Part shown: in pieces, positions 61,075-64,000 of the stretch
Numbering within the stretch: position 1 is the first letter of the stretch
Layout of the letters: each line of letters opens with the position of its first letter
From: Petrosia ficiformis
Taxonomy: Eukaryota; Porifera; Demospongiae; Haplosclerida; Petrosiidae
Length of the DNA: 64,000 nucleotides
Direction of reading: 5' to 3'
NCBI GenBank assembly: GCA_947044365.1
Contig: OX345648.1
Location: forward strand, 660,001 to 724,000
Program-made: the position numbers and the translations under genes
The notes under the pieces: model-generated
The model's input: the letters and a program-made list of their open reading frames with translations, nothing else
What the model was told of the DNA's origin: nothing
Database searches by the model: none

Positions 61075-63452
61075 ACGTATACATAGAGTCATTGCATTAT
61101 ATGTTTAATTAAAATAGATATAATTGATATCTACTTTAGCAGGGGGAATCAATGATCCAGACACTTTCAATGCAGTTATCAAAGCACACACCAGACAGGT
61201 ATTTTATCACTTCTATAGCTTATGTTATAAATTCTTTTTGCATGTGGTTTAGTTGGAATGTCTCTAGCATATTCATTAATCTCTTGATACTGAAGCATCC
61301 TGTCATTTACTGATATTATTATTAGCATATGGCCAGGGGTGTGGAAACATTGAGCTGACTATATACCGGATATTTTGGCCTATTTTCATCACTCTTGTCC
61401 TCCTTCCATATACTTTGTATACAGTTCAGTTTCAATTTACCAGACATTCACTAGATTTATTGGACACTGCATGACTGGCTGTTTCCACACCACTGCTTGA
61501 TATGGCAAAAGCTCCTGGCAACTGTATTAGTAATATTATAGATGTTGTCCAAAATTATTATAATCAGTAATACAGGTTTTTGTAAAGCCCATTGAGTATT
61601 CAATTTACTTCATGATAATTATCATTGTTGAAAAGCTGTCTTGAATATAAGAAGATTATTACCACACTCTGATTACACTGTCAGTGGCATCACTGAAAAC
61701 TAATAACAGCTGTACCCCTAGTCTTTAATCAATAGTATGTTACTCTAATCATGTCTGTCTGTCTATATCTATCTGTCTTTACCAAATGTTCTGGAAAACT
61801 AAAAACATTGGCACTTTGTGTAATGACTGATGTAGCCATAGTCATTAATCCTTACATGTGTAAGCAGAGCATGTTCCTTTAATCATATTGTCTGTCTGTC
61901 TGTCTGTCTTTTACCAAATGTTCTGGAAAACTAAGAACATTGCCACTTCATGTAATGACTGATGTAGCCATAGTTACAGTGATGTAGCCATAGTTACAGT
62001 TGTATATTATTTTATGTAGTCGTTTCCAAGAAGTAAAAGCTTACGGACATGATTTAGAATCTGTGCTGAAAGCTATATTGAATATTAGAGAGGTTAGTCT
62101 TGATTAACACTCCTTAGATCTGTTTCTAAAATCACTTTATTTATTTATCTGCTATTAGAGGCTGAATGGAAATATGAAGGCTATGTACAAGGTACATGGA
62201 AACTTCAGTCGAGTGTTCAGGTAAAGATAAAATATTTGAATTGTGAAATGTTTATTAACTACAGTGTAGAGTGTAGAACAGTACATGAATAAAACATTTA
62301 AATTTTCAAAATATTATTTACTTCATTTCCTGACAATTCTATAACACTCGTTATTAATCTTTATTACCTTACGATCTCTTCTATAGGCTAGTGTTTAGCC
62401 CAGACTACATGTAATTAGAGGGGTGGTCTTGCATTTAGTGCTATGTACCCAGTATATACCTAATTCTGTCTCAGTAGTACTATCTGAGAAGTGCTGACTA
62501 TAATTATTGAGTACCTGTTGCCTTCCATGGCTGCTTTGACAACATTGCTCTCGTTATCCGACAAGTATTTAGTAATGAGAGCAATGTTGTCTTAATGGAC
62601 ATGTGATGCATAGGGTATGGCTGACTGTTATGTGACAGGTATTTAATGGACACGTAATGCTTAGTGTATAGATGTGTCATACAAAAACTGTTATGTGAGA
62701 GGTGTTTAGTAATGATAGCAATGTTGTCGTTAATAGACATGTGATGCATGGGGTATAGCTGTCCCACTTGTACATGTAGGTATAGATGTGTCATACAAAG
62801 ACTGTTATCCGACAAGTATTTAGTAATGAGAGCAATGTTGTCTTAATGGACATGTGATGCATAGTGTATGGCTGACTGTTATGTGATAGGTATTTAATAG
62901 ACATGTGATGCACAGTGTATAGCTGTCTGTCATATTACAGGTATTTACTAAATACCTGTAATATGACAGACAGTTATACTCTATGCATTACAAGTGCATT
63001 AAATGCCTGTCACATGTAGGACAGCCATACCCTATGCATCACATGTCCGGTAAGGACAGCCTCGAACCTCATTACTAAATACCTGTCACATGACAGTTTT
63101 TGTATGACACATCCATACCCTATGCATTACATGTCCATTAAATGCCTGTCACATGTATGATGTATGACAGCCATGCCCATTAAGGACAACATTATCCTCA
63201 TCACTAAATACCTCTCACATATATGACAGCCATGGCCATTAAGGACAACATTATCCTCATCACTAAATACCTCTCACATATATGACAGCCATGGCCATTA
63301 AGGACAACATTATCCTCATCACTAAATACCTCTCACATATATGACAGCCATGGCCTCTGTATTACAAATCATCTATAATTTTTTAGTGAAATGTGTGTTG
63401 ATGAAAAGTCACTAGGGAATGGTTTTCAAATTGCAAGTGGTTGTTTGGACAG
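56041..63452 (+). CDS. SNX4: Sorting nexin 4, 5' ten exons (continues past window)
   Basis: Exons: 56041-56222, 56890-56998, 58573-58602, 59109-59195, 60198-60269, 60386-60430, 61143-61198, 62020-62092, 62159-62220 and 63387-63452. They join in frame to 260 residues; the 3' exons lie beyond 64000. The PX domain binds PI3P on endosomes: KCYEKKIGTGFKEEYYAYKI, then VWRRYSEFETLKNFLISIYP with the lipid-binding Arg-Arg-Tyr, and VVIPPLPVKA. The start of the SNX-BAR region follows: KHTPDSRFQEVKAYGHDLES, NIREALNGNMKAMYKVHGNF, SRVFSEMCVDEKSLGNGFQ. These match animal SNX4 (HTD..W.RYSEF, VYKVHGNYGRVFSEW). SNX4 tubulates early and recycling endosomes and supports autophagy. Oddities: a 30-base third exon, a GC donor after exon 5, a TAG/CAG tandem acceptor before exon 7 and a 66-bp intron before exon 9. 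Divergently transcribed from PSMA2. Confidence 0.92.
56816..56886 (+). repeat. (CTAT)n microsatellite forming the SNX4 exon 2 acceptor tract
   Basis: The array runs to three bases before the acceptor AG at 56889, so it serves as the polypyrimidine-like tract. A related CTAT array follows the exon 1 donor (56225-56285). Confidence 0.95.
57140..57400 (+). repeat. Dispersed SINE-like repeat, copy 2
   Basis: ATGACTGGACAAATTGTCAG, CAGTAACCTCACAGTGAGG and GTGGCCTAGTGGGTTACTTC as at 1-220. It lies in SNX4 intron 56999-58572. Confidence 0.65.
57600..58100 (+). mobile_element. Inverted-repeat element with 68-bp core, about 4.5 units
   Basis: The left end is AAAAGTCATTCATGATTCG, then CATCATGACCTCAG, CACTATTTTCATATAATTAT and GTGTATGTCAAATTTCAATC. 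Forward satellite units run from about 57755, and the right flank is TTTTGATGTCATTATAAATA. Confidence 0.75.
58683..58855 (+). repeat. GAAGTGCAGTGCTCCACTGT tandem, about six units
   Basis: AGAAGTGCAGTGCTCCACTG repeats at about 28-base spacing, with a GTGCTGTGC expansion in the last unit. Starts 81 bases after SNX4 exon 3. Confidence 0.9.
59215..59535. mobile_element. Probable MITE (TAGTGGTGTAATCGG type)
   Basis: TAGTGGTGTAATCGGATTGG near 59222 and TATCTGTGTATCACTA near 59517 form weak inverted ends. The interior has ATCGGTATTGATC and ATATCGGT words. No clear target-site duplication was seen. Confidence 0.4.
61334..61498. mobile_element. Short MITE with CAGGGGTGTGGAAAC ends
   Basis: Starts CAGGGGTGTGGAAACA and ends GTTTCCACACCACTG. 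The flanks CATATGGC (61326-61333) and GATATGGC (61499-61506) match at 7 of 8 bases if three extra bases are allowed at the right end. A related copy lies at 19600-19735. Confidence 0.55.
62540..63360. repeat. Foldback of tandem units in a SNX4 intron
   Basis: A perfect 25-base inverted repeat (62923-62947 against 62949-62973) with a single loop base sits at the centre. Outwards, the left half repeats AGTAATGAGAGCAATGTTGT and GGACATGTGATGCATA. The right half carries their complements (CTATGCATCACATGTCC, CATCACTAAATACCT). The right end holds three 59-base tandem units (63190-63355). Confidence 0.85.
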
Positions 63453-64000
63453 GTAAGAACAATTCTTGTTATAGACTTATAGTTACCAGGCCCTTTATGA
63501 ACATTATCACACTAGGCCCTTTATATACTGTTCTACATGTGCACCAGGTCCTTTATTGTGATCACCAGACCCTTTATGAACATTACACTGTTGTTGTCAC
63601 CAGGCCCTTTAGTCATAAAGGAATATGGAAATACATGCTTCCACCTTACATTAAAACCTTTCACAAAATATAGTAAAAGTATTGATTTAAAAATAATAAA
63701 ACTTGACATTGGATTTAGCATATTTTGATGTATAGCCAGATTCTGATACCAACTAGAGCTGGTATGAGTCTTCTATTACAGAGCCACTAAAATTAATGGA
63801 TATTAAGTGACAGTATCTCCAAATTCAGCGACACCATTCTTTGTTAAATTGCAAAAATTAGGTTATAATTACGTGTACAATTATATTAATTATACTATAC
63901 TGGTATAGAGTATGTAACCATGGTTACTGTTTTCTACTCTAATAAAACGTGTTTCTCTAATAAAATGTGTATAGATTACATATGTTACTATGGTTACTGT
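63453..64000 (+). other. SNX4 intron running off the window
   Basis: Holds about five copies of CCAGGCCCTTTA-type words (63487-63615) and GTAACCATGGTTACTG motifs near the end. No further exon was recognised. Confidence 0.6.

Overview
The window looks like nuclear DNA of an early-branching metazoan, most probably a demosponge. It is AT-rich and holds intron-rich housekeeping genes with introns from about 50 bp to over 10 kb. It has ETS (PEA3-class) and PAR/NFIL3-type bZIP factors, which are metazoan families, and a very dense population of short inverted-repeat elements, tRNA-like SINEs, tandem repeats and decayed LINE and Penelope relics. The sponge assignment is an inference, because no lineage-specific gene was seen. 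The six genes were assembled by matching splice sites and reading-frame phase by hand; no database search was run.

Layout. 1-6290: repeats only. 6293-7291 (-): a three-exon PAR/NFIL3-like bZIP gene with a TATA box. 7711-25427 (+): the 3' half (11 exons, 275 residues) of cytosolic aspartyl-tRNA synthetase (DARS1). Its N-terminal exons were not found, so the bZIP gene may sit inside a DARS1 intron. 25428-29470: convergent intergenic DNA with a Penelope-like relic. 29474-30988 (-) and 37468-38853 (-): two PEA3-class ETS genes with uninterrupted coding regions and TATA boxes. 39432-55909 (-): the complete nine-exon proteasome alpha-2 gene (PSMA2, 233 residues), with a last intron of about 10.4 kb full of repeats. 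56041-63452 and beyond (+): the first ten exons of sorting nexin 4 (SNX4), head-to-head with PSMA2 across 131 bp.

Function. The housekeeping genes cover translation (DARS1), protein degradation (PSMA2) and endosomal sorting (SNX4). Two kinds of transcription factor gene (bZIP, ETS pair) lie between them. There is no operon-like logic; the clearest regulatory coupling is the shared PSMA2/SNX4 promoter interval.

The most unusual signals are: a 54-bp tandem duplication that copies the splice acceptor and first codons of a DARS1 exon four extra times; a dispersed inverted-repeat element carrying variable arrays of a 68-bp unit in alternating orientation; microsatellites that directly abut splice sites in three genes; a cluster of eight AAGCAC/GTGCTT hairpins; several large foldbacks; and a non-autonomous hAT element with an exact 8-bp target-site duplication.
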